DNA of 63,026 bases, from the NCBI GenBank assembly GCA_016342415.1, contig JAEIOD010000029.1, positions 1 through 63,026 on the forward strand, read 5' to 3'. Source of the stretch: Clostridiales bacterium (lineage in GTDB: Bacteria > Bacillota > Clostridia > Peptostreptococcales > Acidaminobacteraceae). The notes under the pieces are model-generated. The model was not told where the DNA came from. It did not search any database and worked only from the letters and a program-made list of their open reading frames with translations. The position numbers and the translations under genes were made by a program. Below are positions 52,212 to 61,641 of the stretch, piece after piece (within the stretch, counting starts at the first letter, position 1; every line of letters begins with the position of its first letter).

Positions 52212-53174
52212 TTGAGTAATGTGAAACGTATAAACCGACAAAGTGAAATAGATGCACAAGAGATAAATGTGATAATGGGTCATATGTGTAAAGGCTTAGA
52301 AGTACAAGAGGTGACCTTAATTGCAGAAGGATTGAGTACAACCAACTATAAAGTTCGTGTAAAAGATCACATAAAAAGATATTTATTGAAGATTTATCCT
52401 TTAAATCGTTTGGATAATACGATTGAGTATTCATTCATGAACAAGTTGAGAAACGTTATAAATGTACCAGAAATACATGTTTTTGATACATCCAAAACGC
52501 TTATAAAATATGATTATATGATTATGGATTTTATTGAAGGAAGCACTTTAAGTCATTATGTAAAACAACAGATGACTTTCGATAGCGATCTGGCGTATAA
52601 GATTGGTAGCAGTTTGGCGAAAATTCATGTCGATAAGTTTAATAAGATGGCTCTTTTAGATAAGCATCAGAAGATTAAAAAAACTCTTATCCCGATATCT
52701 GAACTGATTAGTTTTTACCAAACGACACATGCTGGATCGCATTTGAGTTTTAATAGTGTAAAACACTTAGAATTCATTCATAGTAGGTATAAAGATATAT
52801 TAAGAAACATGGATCATGATTGTGTGTTGTCCCATGGCGATTTTAATCCAAATAACATCATTGTAGATGAGATGTTAAACTTATGGTTTATCGATTTCGA
52901 ATTTTCTATGTCAGCACCTAGATATTTGGATATTGGGAAGCTTTTTCGTAAAAGGTCATCTTTCAATGATTATATGACTGTTGAGACAATCGATAGTTTT
53001 ACAAAGGGGTATCAAGAGATTTCTAAAGAAGCATTACCGATGAATTGGTTAGAATACTCTAAAGTGGTAGATATCACAAGTTTGTTGAGTCTGATTAATA
53101 AAAAGGAAACTCATAAAGATTGGATTGAATATGTTGAAAAAACAATAGAGGAATTTGTGTTATCTATTAAGTGA
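52212..53174 (+). CDS. Aminoglycoside phosphotransferase-family kinase
   Basis: A 320-residue APH/choline-kinase-fold protein starting at TTG with GGAGG 6 bases ahead. Conserved parts are LIAEGLSTTNYKVRVK (Gly loop), RYLLKIYPL (ATP-site Lys), DCVLSHGDFNPNNIIVDEML (catalytic HGDxxxxN) and LWFIDFEFSM (metal Asp). It is the second such kinase in the window; the substrate may be choline, a thiamine-related compound or an antibiotic. Confidence 0.85.
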   Translation: MSNVKRINRQSEIDAQEINVIMGHMCKGLEVQEVTLIAEGLSTTNYKVRVKDHIKRYLLKIYPLNRLDNTIEYSFMNKLRNVINVPEIHVFDTSKTLIKYDYMIMDFIEGSTLSHYVKQQMTFDSDLAYKIGSSLAKIHVDKFNKMALLDKHQKIKKTLIPISELISFYQTTHAGSHLSFNSVKHLEFIHSRYKDILRNMDHDCVLSHGDFNPNNIIVDEMLNLWFIDFEFSMSAPRYLDIGKLFRKRSSFNDYMTVETIDSFTKGYQEISKEALPMNWLEYSKVVDITSLLSLINKKETHKDWIEYVEKTIEEFVLSIK

Positions 53175-53201
53175 AAAATAGCCGTGAAACTGGAGGACAA
53201 C

Positions 53202-54071
53202 ATGACTGTAATATGTAAAGAGATAAATCAGGTGGAATTTAGATTGAAAGAAGATCATGATTTCACTTGGCTGAAAGAGTATGGAAAAGTATTTGAGGTA
53301 TTTGATCAGCAAACATCAGGTAATATCTGTTTTGGAATCACAAAAGACAATACAAGATACTTTTTAAAATACGCTGGTGCTTCAACACTTAATTTCGAGG
53401 GATATCCACAAGAAGCAATATATCATTTGAAAAAATCAGTCAAAATATATGATGATATCAATCATCCAAGTCTAATCAAACTGATTGAACACGGTCCAAT
53501 CTCAAACGGCTATGTTGTTGTTTATCATTGGCGAGACGGTGAATCTCTTCATTCCCATATGAAATATTCAAAAGAGGAAAAGTATACAAATCCAGAGTCT
53601 CCAAATTATAGATTTAACAGACTGAGTATGGATAATAAACTGAAATGTCTAGAGACTATCATAGAGTTACATTTGGAAGTTGTTGAAAAGGGATATGTAG
53701 CTGTAGATTTTTATGATGGCAGTCTGATGTATGATTTTTCTAAAAATGATCTGGTGATATGTGATATTGATATGTATAACAAAGGTCCCTTTATTAATGA
53801 CATGGGTAGAATGTGGGGCTCGTCAAGACTTATGGCACCAGAAGAATTTAATAGAGGTGAACTCGTAGATGAAGTGACAAACGTTTATTTGTTGGGTGCC
53901 ATGTCATTTGATATATTGGGCAATAGTCGAAATAAAGTGAAAGATGAATGGCAAGCCAGTGAAAGTTTATATGAAGTAGCAAAAAAAGCGGTTCAAAACG
54001 ATAGAAGACTTAGATACCAATCGGTAAAAGAATTTCACATCGCTTGGAGCGATGCAAGAAAAAAGATGTAA
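53202..54071 (+). CDS. Serine/threonine kinase-like protein
   Basis: A 289-residue protein of the protein-kinase-like fold. NICFGITKDNTRYFLKYAGA contains the ATP-site Lys; HPSLIKLIEHGPISNGYVVV and YHWRDGESLHSHM are N-lobe/hinge motifs. The catalytic loop is degenerate (GYVAVDFYDGSLMYD in place of HRDxxxxN), with DIDMY at the metal site and SSRLMAPEEF matching the APE region. Possibly an active atypical kinase or pseudokinase. GGAGG precedes ATG 53202. It follows the APH-like gene by 27 bp, probably in one operon. Confidence 0.75.
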   Translation: MTVICKEINQVEFRLKEDHDFTWLKEYGKVFEVFDQQTSGNICFGITKDNTRYFLKYAGASTLNFEGYPQEAIYHLKKSVKIYDDINHPSLIKLIEHGPISNGYVVVYHWRDGESLHSHMKYSKEEKYTNPESPNYRFNRLSMDNKLKCLETIIELHLEVVEKGYVAVDFYDGSLMYDFSKNDLVICDIDMYNKGPFINDMGRMWGSSRLMAPEEFNRGELVDEVTNVYLLGAMSFDILGNSRNKVKDEWQASESLYEVAKKAVQNDRRLRYQSVKEFHIAWSDARKKM

Positions 54072-54140
54072 TATAGCAACTCGTGTATACATAACAACAT
54101 TAAATGACATACTAAGAGATTATATGACAGAGGAGAAAAA

Positions 54141-54860
54141 ATGAAATTTGGGGATTTAACTTATATTGAAATTAAAGAGAAAGTAAAAGAAAATTATGTA
54201 TTATTTGTACCAACAGGCTGTACGGAACAACAAGGACCACATCTAACCGTTGATTTTGATACTTGGTTTGCAGAAGAGTTATTAGATGAAGTCACAGAGT
54301 TAACAAACCAAAACGAAGGTATGAAGTATTTGGTTGCACCTACACTTCCATTTGGTACAGCATTTGAACATGTGAATTATGGTGCAGGGTATATTGATTT
54401 ACCTCAAAGTGTCTTTGAAGAGGTCTTATACCATATGCTAAAATCATTTTCAGATCAAGGCTTCAAAAGGATGATTATATGGAGAGGATGTGGCGGTCAT
54501 AATGTTCAAAGAATCATTGAACGATTTAATGAGGATTTTAAAGGAGTATCTCAGGTACAGACACTACATCACCCCTTTTATGATGTATGGTGTGAATTTA
54601 TGAGCCCAGAGATTGCAGGAGGACATTCAGATAGTTTTACCACATCAATAACCATGTATAAACATCCTGAAAAAGTAAGGGAAAACCTTATTGCCAATCC
54701 AAACAGCAAAGAACCTGTTTGGGATGATCCAAAATTAGATTTCCATCAATATTCAGAAACGGGTGTCATCGGGGATCCGACATACTCAAGTGCAGAGTTA
54801 GGAGAAAAACTTTGGCATAAGACTGTAGAAAAAGTATTGGAAATGTTAAAGAATAAATAA
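54141..54860 (+). CDS. Creatininase-family amidohydrolase
   Basis: A 239-residue protein of the creatininase/MftE family, zinc-dependent amidohydrolases acting on small cyclic amides. Metal-site motifs are GCTEQQGPHLTVDFDTW (Glu, His, Asp), WRGCGGHNVQRII (His) and EIAGGHSDSFTTS (Glu-like pattern, His). AGAGGAG lies 6 bases before the start. Family members process creatinine, riboflavin precursors or mycofactocin; the substrate here is unknown. Confidence 0.85.
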   Translation: MKFGDLTYIEIKEKVKENYVLFVPTGCTEQQGPHLTVDFDTWFAEELLDEVTELTNQNEGMKYLVAPTLPFGTAFEHVNYGAGYIDLPQSVFEEVLYHMLKSFSDQGFKRMIIWRGCGGHNVQRIIERFNEDFKGVSQVQTLHHPFYDVWCEFMSPEIAGGHSDSFTTSITMYKHPEKVRENLIANPNSKEPVWDDPKLDFHQYSETGVIGDPTYSSAELGEKLWHKTVEKVLEMLKNK

Positions 54861-54931
54861 TTGAATTGACTACAAAATAAGATAAGACGATTGATTATAA
54901 GTGAGCAAAAATATTAGAAAGAGGTCATATA

Positions 54932-55834
54932 ATGAATGAAATGCAACTGCTTAATAATACAATAGATTTAATAGGTGATGATGGGACTTTAGAAGCATAC
55001 AATTATTTGGTGTCAAACAAAAGTGAACTAGACGTCATATCGAGTCAAGTTTACAATTTCTTATATTGTCTGGCCGCTACTTCAGAGAAAAAAGATGAAG
55101 CTCTGGGCTGGTTAGAAAAAGCAATTGTAGAAAATAAACTGTGGTATAGACCAGAAGTCCTTGAAGATGAAGATTTGGATACCTTAAGAGAAGAGGATCG
55201 TTTTAAAACATGTTGTGGTCTATCAGAAGAAAGATATCTTAATGCATTAAAAGACACAAGGACTTTATGTACTTGGAAGAAGAAAACACATGATGGAATT
55301 ATATTATCTTTACATGGTAATCAGCAAAACAATGAAATCAACAAAGTTTATTGGGATTTTCTTAAAAGTGATCATTTACAAGTTGAGTATATACAATCTG
55401 AAGAGTTGGATTCATATCAATTGTTCCGATGGGAAGATAATGGTACAGGACCAGATCAGCTCCATAAAACACTTGAAAAAATAGAGTGGGGCACATATGA
55501 ACAGAAAATATTAAGTGGGTTCTCAGCAGGCTGCAATACTATTTTGAGAACTCTTAAAGAAAAAGAGGTCAAGTGTGATAAAATTATAATGATGGCACCA
55601 TGGATGCCAGTTGTTGAAGAACATGTGATTGAGATAATAGAAACTTTGAAGATGAAAGGTATAGAAGTACTAATAATCTGCGGTAAAGACGATGAAGATT
55701 GTTTACCACAATGTCAATTGTTTGAAACAAAAGCGAAAGAATTGGACTTAAAAATAAAGACGTATTACATTGATGGATTGGGACATGATTATCCGGAAAA
55801 CTTCCAAGAATTAGTTCTGAGTTTTCTGGTTTAA
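54932..55834 (+). CDS. Alpha/beta hydrolase with helical N-terminal domain
   Basis: A 300-residue protein. Residues 1-105 are helical and TPR-like (YNFLYCLAATSEKKDEALGW, LEKAIVENKLWYRPEVLEDE). Residues 115-300 form an alpha/beta hydrolase-like domain: GIILSLHGNQQNN, ILSGFSAGCNTILRTL (nucleophile Ser in GFSAG), VLIICGKDDEDC and DGLGHDYPENF (His). Probably an esterase or peptidase-like enzyme of unknown substrate. AGAGG lies 10 bases before the start. Confidence 0.8.
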   Translation: MNEMQLLNNTIDLIGDDGTLEAYNYLVSNKSELDVISSQVYNFLYCLAATSEKKDEALGWLEKAIVENKLWYRPEVLEDEDLDTLREEDRFKTCCGLSEERYLNALKDTRTLCTWKKKTHDGIILSLHGNQQNNEINKVYWDFLKSDHLQVEYIQSEELDSYQLFRWEDNGTGPDQLHKTLEKIEWGTYEQKILSGFSAGCNTILRTLKEKEVKCDKIIMMAPWMPVVEEHVIEIIETLKMKGIEVLIICGKDDEDCLPQCQLFETKAKELDLKIKTYYIDGLGHDYPENFQELVLSFLV

Positions 55835-55850
55835 TAATTAAGGAGGTCAC

Positions 55851-56474
55851 TTGTTGATTCATAAAAAAATAAAAGACTGGGAAGACAATGTTGGACCAGA
55901 ACTGATGAAAACGATAGGCATAAAAGATACCAGTATTGTGATGGATCTGGGATGTGGATTTGCACATTATGCCATAGCTTCAAAAAATGTTGTTGGACCA
56001 ACGGGCAAAGTGGTTGCAATTGACAGCAATAAAAGAGTCTTGGGTTTGGTGAAAAATAGATTCCAAGATGAGAACATAAAAGGAATAGAGTTAAAGGTAA
56101 CTCCTATAGAAACGTTAACCGAAGAGGATTTCAAACCAATAGACTTCATTTTATTATATGATTTATTACATGGTAATGAATTTAACCGATATGAATTTTT
56201 ATGTAAAATAAGAAACTGGATAAAGTCAGATTGTATAGTGTCTATCTTACCATTTCATCTCTCAAATTTTAGGGACCGAGAGGGTAAGAAAAAGAAATAC
56301 ACACTAAAAAAAATAATCGAAGAAATGAACATGTTGGATTATGATTTTATTGATTCATTTGATCAAGTCGGCATACACTTTGAAAAATATCATAGCCCAC
56401 ATATCATGCAAAAAGGTGAGTTAACATTCGAAGAGTTGGAAGTCGGCACCATCTTAAATTTCAAAAGAAAGTAA
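55851..56474 (+). CDS. Class I SAM-dependent methyltransferase
   Basis: A 207-residue methyltransferase from TTG (AAGGAGG 6 bases ahead). VMDLGCGFAHYAIASKNVVG is motif I, VVAIDSNKRVLGLVKNRFQD motif II, and DFILLYDLLHGNEFNRYEFL motif IV. It is similar to Firmicute UbiE-like proteins. It follows the hydrolase by 16 bp and is likely co-transcribed. Substrate unknown. Confidence 0.85.
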   Translation: MLIHKKIKDWEDNVGPELMKTIGIKDTSIVMDLGCGFAHYAIASKNVVGPTGKVVAIDSNKRVLGLVKNRFQDENIKGIELKVTPIETLTEEDFKPIDFILLYDLLHGNEFNRYEFLCKIRNWIKSDCIVSILPFHLSNFRDREGKKKKYTLKKIIEEMNMLDYDFIDSFDQVGIHFEKYHSPHIMQKGELTFEELEVGTILNFKRK

Positions 56475-56660
56475 TTAAGTCATAAGATAATTTTAAATCT
56501 AGATTAAATAGGGATATCAGTAGGCTAACAAGTGTTACAGGCTTTGCTATTGGCCTTGTATGAACAAATCTTATGAAAACGGTAATATGAGTCCTTAAAG
56601 AGATTAATAAACAAACAAATTAAATGTGGGCGTTATAAGTATAGGTGTTAAAGGAGGAAA

Positions 56661-57035
56661 ATGATGAATATTTCTGGCATCTGTCTTGTTACAGAAGATG
56701 TGAAGAGTTTGGTTGAGTTTTATGAAAAGCTATTTGATACAACCGCTGAAGGTGACCACCGCTATGGTTATATCATATTTGGCGATATTCATTTTTCTTT
56801 CTGTTCTGATGAAATAGAAAAAAACATTGCACCAGATTACAATTTACCGAGTCGAGGTGGTCGGTGCATCATAGAGATAAGAGTTGATGATGTTCATAAG
56901 ATGTATGGTAGAGCCTTAGAGTTGAACTGTACTATCCCCAAAGCATTAAAAACAGAAGTTTGGGGTGTAACCTCTTTTTGGGTAGAAGATCCAGAGGGAA
57001 ATATTATTAGTTTTCTAACACCACCTAAACACTAG
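56661..57035 (+). CDS. VOC family protein
   Basis: A 124-residue VOC domain: SGICLVTEDVKSLVEFYEKL, IIFGDIHFSFCSDEIEKNI, GRCIIEIRVDDVHKMYGRAL and TSFWVEDPEGNIISFLTPPK. The bleomycin/glyoxalase fold is clear, but the ligand is not. AAAGGAGG precedes the start. The 180 bp before it hold no gene. Confidence 0.87.
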   Translation: MMNISGICLVTEDVKSLVEFYEKLFDTTAEGDHRYGYIIFGDIHFSFCSDEIEKNIAPDYNLPSRGGRCIIEIRVDDVHKMYGRALELNCTIPKALKTEVWGVTSFWVEDPEGNIISFLTPPKH

Positions 57036-57079
57036 TTAAAAGGTCTAGGACAAATTCATCTGTTATATTGGAGATATAT

Positions 57080-57526
57080 ATGAAAAGAAAAATCATCTAT
57101 TTAAGCATTTTAATACTTGTTTTAATACTGATGTACGCATTGTACTCAGTTAGAGTGACTATTCCAGTACCATCAGAAAATGCGGTGCAGATAGAATACA
57201 AGGATATTACAACTGAGTACTTTGAAATATCTAGATTTGGAATTAGAGACTTACTCATGAATAAAGTAGATATTCTATACATTGATGGACACACCAGTGA
57301 TAATACCCTCATTAAGTTTAAAAACTGTAAACCTTATGAGACGTTTGAAGTCTATCTGATAGAGGATACTCTGGTACTTTTTTATAATGAGAAAAAAGAA
57401 GGCAACAGACAAGATAGATATTTTTCCATTGATGGCAGACCAGGCTTTGAAAACGGTGATAATATTCAAGTTATAAAAAATGACAAAAGTATCTTTAATA
57501 TTATTGTAGGTTATGGAATAGAATAA
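57080..57526 (+). CDS. Membrane-anchored hypothetical protein
   Basis: A 148-residue protein with a single N-terminal membrane anchor (IIYLSILILVLILMYALYSV) and an outside domain of about 115 residues with beta strands (AVQIEYKDITTEYFEISRFG, YETFEVYLIEDTLVLFYNEK). No known family. ATG 57080 has GGAG 6 bases ahead. Confidence 0.68.
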   Translation: MKRKIIYLSILILVLILMYALYSVRVTIPVPSENAVQIEYKDITTEYFEISRFGIRDLLMNKVDILYIDGHTSDNTLIKFKNCKPYETFEVYLIEDTLVLFYNEKKEGNRQDRYFSIDGRPGFENGDNIQVIKNDKSIFNIIVGYGIE

Positions 57527-57592
57527 GGTATCAAATACATGTAATAAATACCAATATGATTTTTATAAAAGAAACACTGTATAGGATAATTA

Positions 57593-58120
57593 ATGAGTAA
57601 AATATATATCATCGGCATCGTAGCAAGTGGCAAAACCACACTTTCGAGAAAAATGGCTAAAATGACAGATACAACAGCATACGAGTTAGACAACATTGTA
57701 CGGCCATTAAAAAATGGTCAGCAAGTTAAGAGAACACCTGAGGAACAACTAGATGAACTGCATCGTATTAATCATACGGGCTCATGGATCATCGAAGGGA
57801 CATACAGAAAAACCTGTCACTCGGTGTTAGATAATGCAGATCAAATTGTTTTTTTAGATCCACCACTGTTATTAAGATGTGTTAGAATTGTAACACGATT
57901 TATTAAACAGCAATTAAAATTGGAAACATGCCGTTACAAATCAGATCTTAAGATGTTAAGATGGATGTTCGAATGGACAGTAGAATTTGAAAAAGATAGA
58001 GATCATTTCAATAGGTTATTGAAACCATACGAAGAAAAACTAATCGTTTTAAAACGTAAAAAAGAAATAAAAAACTATATGAATCAAGGAGATCTATATG
58101 AAACAGAAATTACAGGATAA
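57593..58120 (+). CDS. P-loop kinase-like protein (FlaR-type)
   Basis: A 175-residue P-loop protein. The Walker A is IIGIVASGKTTLSRKMAK, and YELDNIVRPL, GSWIIEGTYRKTCHSVLDNA and ADQIVFLDPPLLLRCVRIVT follow the pattern of proteins annotated as DNA topology modulation protein FlaR, probably small-molecule or nucleotide kinases. The ribosome site is weak (AGGA). The next gene overlaps its end by 23 bp. Confidence 0.8.
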   Translation: MSKIYIIGIVASGKTTLSRKMAKMTDTTAYELDNIVRPLKNGQQVKRTPEEQLDELHRINHTGSWIIEGTYRKTCHSVLDNADQIVFLDPPLLLRCVRIVTRFIKQQLKLETCRYKSDLKMLRWMFEWTVEFEKDRDHFNRLLKPYEEKLIVLKRKKEIKNYMNQGDLYETEITG

Positions 58121-58523
58121 ATCTTTATTTATCAAAATTCTATCATTGGCTTTACTACTAACACTTGTTAATGCGATGTATTATCAATTTATAATGCCAG
58201 GAGATAAGTCTGATTTAATACTTTCAAATGTCTTAATTCAAGTTGTACTGATGATGATAGGATTTATTGCTTTTAACAACCAATACAGATTACTTGCACT
58301 TACTTTTATCAGTTACTTTACTTTTAATACAGTTTATAGCGCATATATTAGTATATCTGACTATATTGAAGTTTCTGAGCTTTATATCACCAATGACCTG
58401 ATATTACCGCTTGTACTTACAGTGATAAAAATAATAGCGAGTCTATGGATCTGCTTGTCAGGATATTGTATTTTGAAAGAGAAAAGTAATTGGGTGAAAG
58501 ATGAAAAAAATGAGAAGAGTTAG
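58098..58523 (+). CDS. Small membrane protein
   Basis: A 141-residue protein with four hydrophobic segments (ILSLALLLTLVNAMYYQFIM, NVLIQVVLMMIGFIAF, LLALTFISYFTFNTVYSAYI, LVLTVIKIIASLWICLSGYC). Unknown family. AAGGAG lies 7 bases before the start inside the previous gene; the next gene overlaps its end, so three genes appear translationally coupled. Confidence 0.72.
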   Translation: MKQKLQDKSLFIKILSLALLLTLVNAMYYQFIMPGDKSDLILSNVLIQVVLMMIGFIAFNNQYRLLALTFISYFTFNTVYSAYISISDYIEVSELYITNDLILPLVLTVIKIIASLWICLSGYCILKEKSNWVKDEKNEKS

Positions 58524-58965
58524 ATGTCAGGGCGTAGTAATCAAAGAAAACCGTATTTTGGTTTTGAGGCAATATAACAGTAGAACAAAAGAGGAATACT
58601 GGTTGTTACCTGGAGGGGGTAAAGAAGTAGATGAAACACTAGAAGAAGGTGTGATTAGAGAACTAAAAGAAGAAACAAACCTAGATATAAATGTACTGGA
58701 CCTTATGGAAGATGATTTTGAACCTGGAGTGGATGGTTATAAAACTTATAAGACCTTTATTTGTGAACCACTGAATATCAAAGATATAAGAGCAGGAAAA
58801 GAAAATAGTGGTGTGACTTTTATTCTGGAGTTGGTCTGGGTTGATATCAATAATGAAAAGGATTGGAATCAATATCTTCTAAAAGATCAGTTTTACCCTT
58901 CTATGAAAACAATACAAAAAACTTTAATAGACAAAAAATTCTTAAAGATTCATGAGTCCTCGTGA
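58501..58965 (+). CDS. Nudix hydrolase
   Basis: A 154-residue Nudix enzyme: RRVRCQGVVIKENRILVLRQ, then WLLPGGGKEVDETLEEGVIR and ELKEETNLDINV, giving a full Nudix box (GX5EX7REUXEE). Hydrolyses nucleotide-sugar or oxidised nucleotide-type substrates; specificity unknown. Its start overlaps the membrane-protein gene by 23 bp. Confidence 0.9.
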   Translation: MKKMRRVRCQGVVIKENRILVLRQYNSRTKEEYWLLPGGGKEVDETLEEGVIRELKEETNLDINVLDLMEDDFEPGVDGYKTYKTFICEPLNIKDIRAGKENSGVTFILELVWVDINNEKDWNQYLLKDQFYPSMKTIQKTLIDKKFLKIHESS

Positions 58966-59084
58966 GTCTTTTTAAATATTAAAAATTGAGTCGTTTTTAC
59001 CGAAAAAAGTGAAATTGAAAATTCTATAAGTTATAATTTAAGATAGAGTTATCCAATCAATCAAACAATTTAGGAGTGATGTAG

Positions 59085-59390
59085 ATGAAATGTCCGGTAT
59101 GTCAAAAAGAAAAGAAATTCTTAGAATTTTATATCAAAAGTCATCCTTTCAAAACAATTTGCAAATCATGTGGTACACGTCTTAAACCTGACAGAGCATT
59201 TAAGAAAATGATGAATTTTGAAATTGTTTTAGGTCTGATTATTGGTACCACAATCTACTACTTGCAACCGAATACTATATTTGAATGGGTATTATGGTTA
59301 ATAGGTATAGCAGTAATAGTTTTTCCAATTGATTATTATGCATGGAAAAATGGGTGTTACTTAGAAGTTGAAAATATGGAGACTGTATGA
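59085..59390 (+). CDS. Zinc-ribbon membrane protein
   Basis: A 101-residue protein. Two CxxC pairs (CPVCQKEK at residue 3 and CKSCGTRL near residue 28) form a zinc ribbon, followed by two hydrophobic segments (MNFEIVLGLIIGTTIYYL and WVLWLIGIAVIVFPIDYYAW). Such small proteins are widespread in Firmicutes; role unknown. AGGAG lies 9 bases ahead. ATG of the next broken gene overlaps its stop. Confidence 0.8.
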   Translation: MKCPVCQKEKKFLEFYIKSHPFKTICKSCGTRLKPDRAFKKMMNFEIVLGLIIGTTIYYLQPNTIFEWVLWLIGIAVIVFPIDYYAWKNGCYLEVENMETV

Positions 59391-59832
59391 AAATCGTACT
59401 TGGGCAGGTCAGACGACTCAGGAAGGCTGGCACTCCAAACAAGAATCAGAGTTGAATCTATTAAAAGATGAAGACAGGACGAATCATTATGAAGAAGAAA
59501 GCATAGATGCTTTATTAGCCGAACCTGTTTGGGAGCATATGACTTATGACGAGGGTGTTAAAGCAGCAGCGTTATGTTATAAGTACCTAAAACGATGAGG
59601 TTGCCTCAGGTGTGTAGTACCAGATAAAAACTTTGATGATGACTGGTATCAAAACACGATACAAGTTGGTGGAAAAGGACCGAAGGATCATCCAGCATCC
59701 AGTCATAAAACAGTTTATGATTACAAAGAATTTGTAAAAGTTTTTGAACGCGCTGGTTTCAAAGTGGAATTGTTAGAATATTGCGACGAGACACAGTATA
59801 ATCAATTTAAATATGGTATCAATTATAATTGA
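59387..59832 (+). pseudogene. COG4627-type predicted SAM methyltransferase, broken
   Basis: ATG 59387 opens MKIVLG but the frame is lost at once. The conserved body (AGQTTQEGWHSKQESELNLL, AEPVWEHMTYDEGVKAAALC) runs in the next frame until TGA at 59596. It then continues in the same frame as GCLRCVVPDKNFDDDWYQNT, VGGKGPKDHPASSHKTVYDY and FERAGFKVELLEYCDE, ending at 59832 before the usual C-terminus. One frameshift, one nonsense codon and a 3' truncation make it a pseudogene. Confidence 0.78.
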
Positions 59833-59850
59833 TGCTAAGAAGGAGTACTA

Positions 59851-60210
59851 ATGAAAGCAATTCATATTTCGGAAAAGTTGGATCAGATTCATGATATGTG
59901 GACACCAAAGATTATCAGTCAACTCAATGATTATCATATTAAGTTGGCTAAGTTTAACGGTAATTTTACTTGGCATGACCATGAAGAAACGGATGAAATG
60001 TTTTATGTCATTAAAGGAAGCATGTCGATAGAATTTAGAGATGAGATAATTCACTTAAACGAAGGTGACTTATATGTTGTAAAAAAGGGTCGAGAACACA
60101 AACCCGTTGCAACTTCTGAATGTCATGTCATGTTGATTGAACCAAAGGGCACTATTAACACAGGTGATATCACAAGTGATCAAACTGCTTCAAATAAGGA
60201 TTGGATCTAG
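59851..60210 (+). CDS. Cupin-domain protein
   Basis: A 119-residue single cupin. Metal ligands are in TWHDHEETDEMFYVIKGSMS (His, His, Glu) and VVKKGREHKPVATSECHVML (His). Such proteins are small dioxygenases, isomerases or sugar-binding proteins; no specific function is visible. AAGGAG precedes the start by 7 bases. Confidence 0.88.
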   Translation: MKAIHISEKLDQIHDMWTPKIISQLNDYHIKLAKFNGNFTWHDHEETDEMFYVIKGSMSIEFRDEIIHLNEGDLYVVKKGREHKPVATSECHVMLIEPKGTINTGDITSDQTASNKDWI

Positions 60211-60303
60211 ATCTACTCCATCACGAGTTATGATGAAGTAATACAAAAACGGATTTCAAATCATATACATTATTTAGAGAAAACTGTAGAGGAAGGAGAT
60301 ATC

Positions 60304-61143
60304 ATGAGGATGTTTGAAGAGCTAAAACCGATAAAGCGTTCAAAACAGAGAGCTTTCTTTGGTAAGAAATATCATGTCTATAAACGTTATCTAAACTGGT
60401 ATCTCGGTACTGCGACTTTCTCTAAAGAGATAAGAGAGGAATCTTTAAAATATTTGATTACAACACATCAAAGTCCACTGTACCGAGTACTAAAAGATGT
60501 AGATATGTGGATGCAAGATAATAAAGTCATTAATCTGGAAATTGCCTTGAAAGCGATTAATGGTATAGTCATAAAACCAGGTGAAACATTTTCATATTGG
60601 AAACTCATCGGAAGACCCAATAAGACAAAAGGGTATGTGCCTGGTATGGTGTTGCATTATGGGAAGTTCAAACCAGGTATAGGCGGGGGATTATGTCAGT
60701 TATCCAATCTGATATTCTGGATGACACTCCACTCACCATTAACTGTGGTTGAAAGACATCGACATGGATTTGACGTTTTTCCAGATTCCAATAGGACACA
60801 ACCTTTTGGAAGTGGCGCTACTTGTGTTTACAATTACAGAGATTTACAAATTACCAATGAAACCGAAGAAGCTTATCAAATAAAACTACATATGACAGAA
60901 GATCATTTAGTAGGTCAAATCACTTCAGAAAAGGAAAAATGTTTTAAGTACGAGATTTATGAACATGACCATGAAATTCTAATGAGTTCTTGGGGGAGTT
61001 ATATCAGACATAACGAAATCCATAGAAAAGTTTTTAATATGGAAGGATTTATGCTTTATGATGAGTTTATTTGTGAAAATAATGCATTGATGATGTATGA
61101 ACCGTTACTGACCTATGAAATTAAAAAAGAACAAGGAGTATAA
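60304..61143 (+). CDS. VanW family protein
   Basis: A 279-residue VanW protein. The family core is IKPGETFSYWKLIGRPNKTK, GYVPGMVL, GIGGGLCQLSNLIFWMTLHS and PLTVVERHRHGFDVFPDSNR. VanW occurs in some vancomycin-resistance clusters and widely elsewhere; its reaction is unknown, though a link to cell-wall modification is supposed. No signal peptide, and no other van gene lies nearby. GAAGGAG is 7 bases ahead; the following Nudix gene starts 1 base after its stop. Confidence 0.92.
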   Translation: MRMFEELKPIKRSKQRAFFGKKYHVYKRYLNWYLGTATFSKEIREESLKYLITTHQSPLYRVLKDVDMWMQDNKVINLEIALKAINGIVIKPGETFSYWKLIGRPNKTKGYVPGMVLHYGKFKPGIGGGLCQLSNLIFWMTLHSPLTVVERHRHGFDVFPDSNRTQPFGSGATCVYNYRDLQITNETEEAYQIKLHMTEDHLVGQITSEKEKCFKYEIYEHDHEILMSSWGSYIRHNEIHRKVFNMEGFMLYDEFICENNALMMYEPLLTYEIKKEQGV

Positions 61144-61641
61144 ATGTTAATCATTAATGAAGAGAATAAGCAGTTTAATTTCAGAGTAGCAGGGCTTGCG
61201 ATACATCAGAACAAAGTCTTGTTACATCAATATGAAACCGATGATTTCTGGGTGTTACCAGGAGGAAGAGCAGAACTGTTAGAATCTACTGATGAAACAA
61301 TTGTAAGAGAAATAAAAGAAGAATTAGATGAAGAGATCAGTATCAATAGACTATTGTATGTCAATGAAACTTTTTATGAGCATCGAGAAAGAATTGTACA
61401 TGAACTCTGTTTTTATTATCACATTGAATTCGAAGAGGGCTCTGATATTCTAAATAGAGAAACTGCCTTTGAAAGAAAGGAAATTGATGGTAGCATATTG
61501 ACTTTCAAATGGTTTGAGTTAGAGACAATTGAAGACTTGGAACTGTATCCTTTATTTATTAAAGATAGAATAAGAGAATTACCAAAACATACACAACACA
61601 TTGTTGAAGATGCAGTTGAAAGGCAGAAATATGTTAGATAA
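61144..61641 (+). CDS. Nudix hydrolase
   Basis: A 165-residue Nudix enzyme: FRVAGLAIHQNKVLLHQYET, WVLPGGRAELLESTDETIVR and EIKEELDEEI (Nudix box with final G replaced). It starts one base after the VanW stop (AAGGAG inside vanW), so both are one operon. Substrate unknown. Confidence 0.9.
   Translation: MLIINEENKQFNFRVAGLAIHQNKVLLHQYETDDFWVLPGGRAELLESTDETIVREIKEELDEEISINRLLYVNETFYEHRERIVHELCFYYHIEFEEGSDILNRETAFERKEIDGSILTFKWFELETIEDLELYPLFIKDRIRELPKHTQHIVEDAVERQKYVR

Noticed and set aside
55584..55967. Minus-strand ORF of 127 codons
   Set aside because: It lies opposite the hydrolase and methyltransferase genes, which have clear domain motifs; no independent evidence.
56490..56600. attC relic near 56530 (GGCTAACAAGTG)
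   Set aside because: Only one short box-like string is present, with no matching arm on either side.
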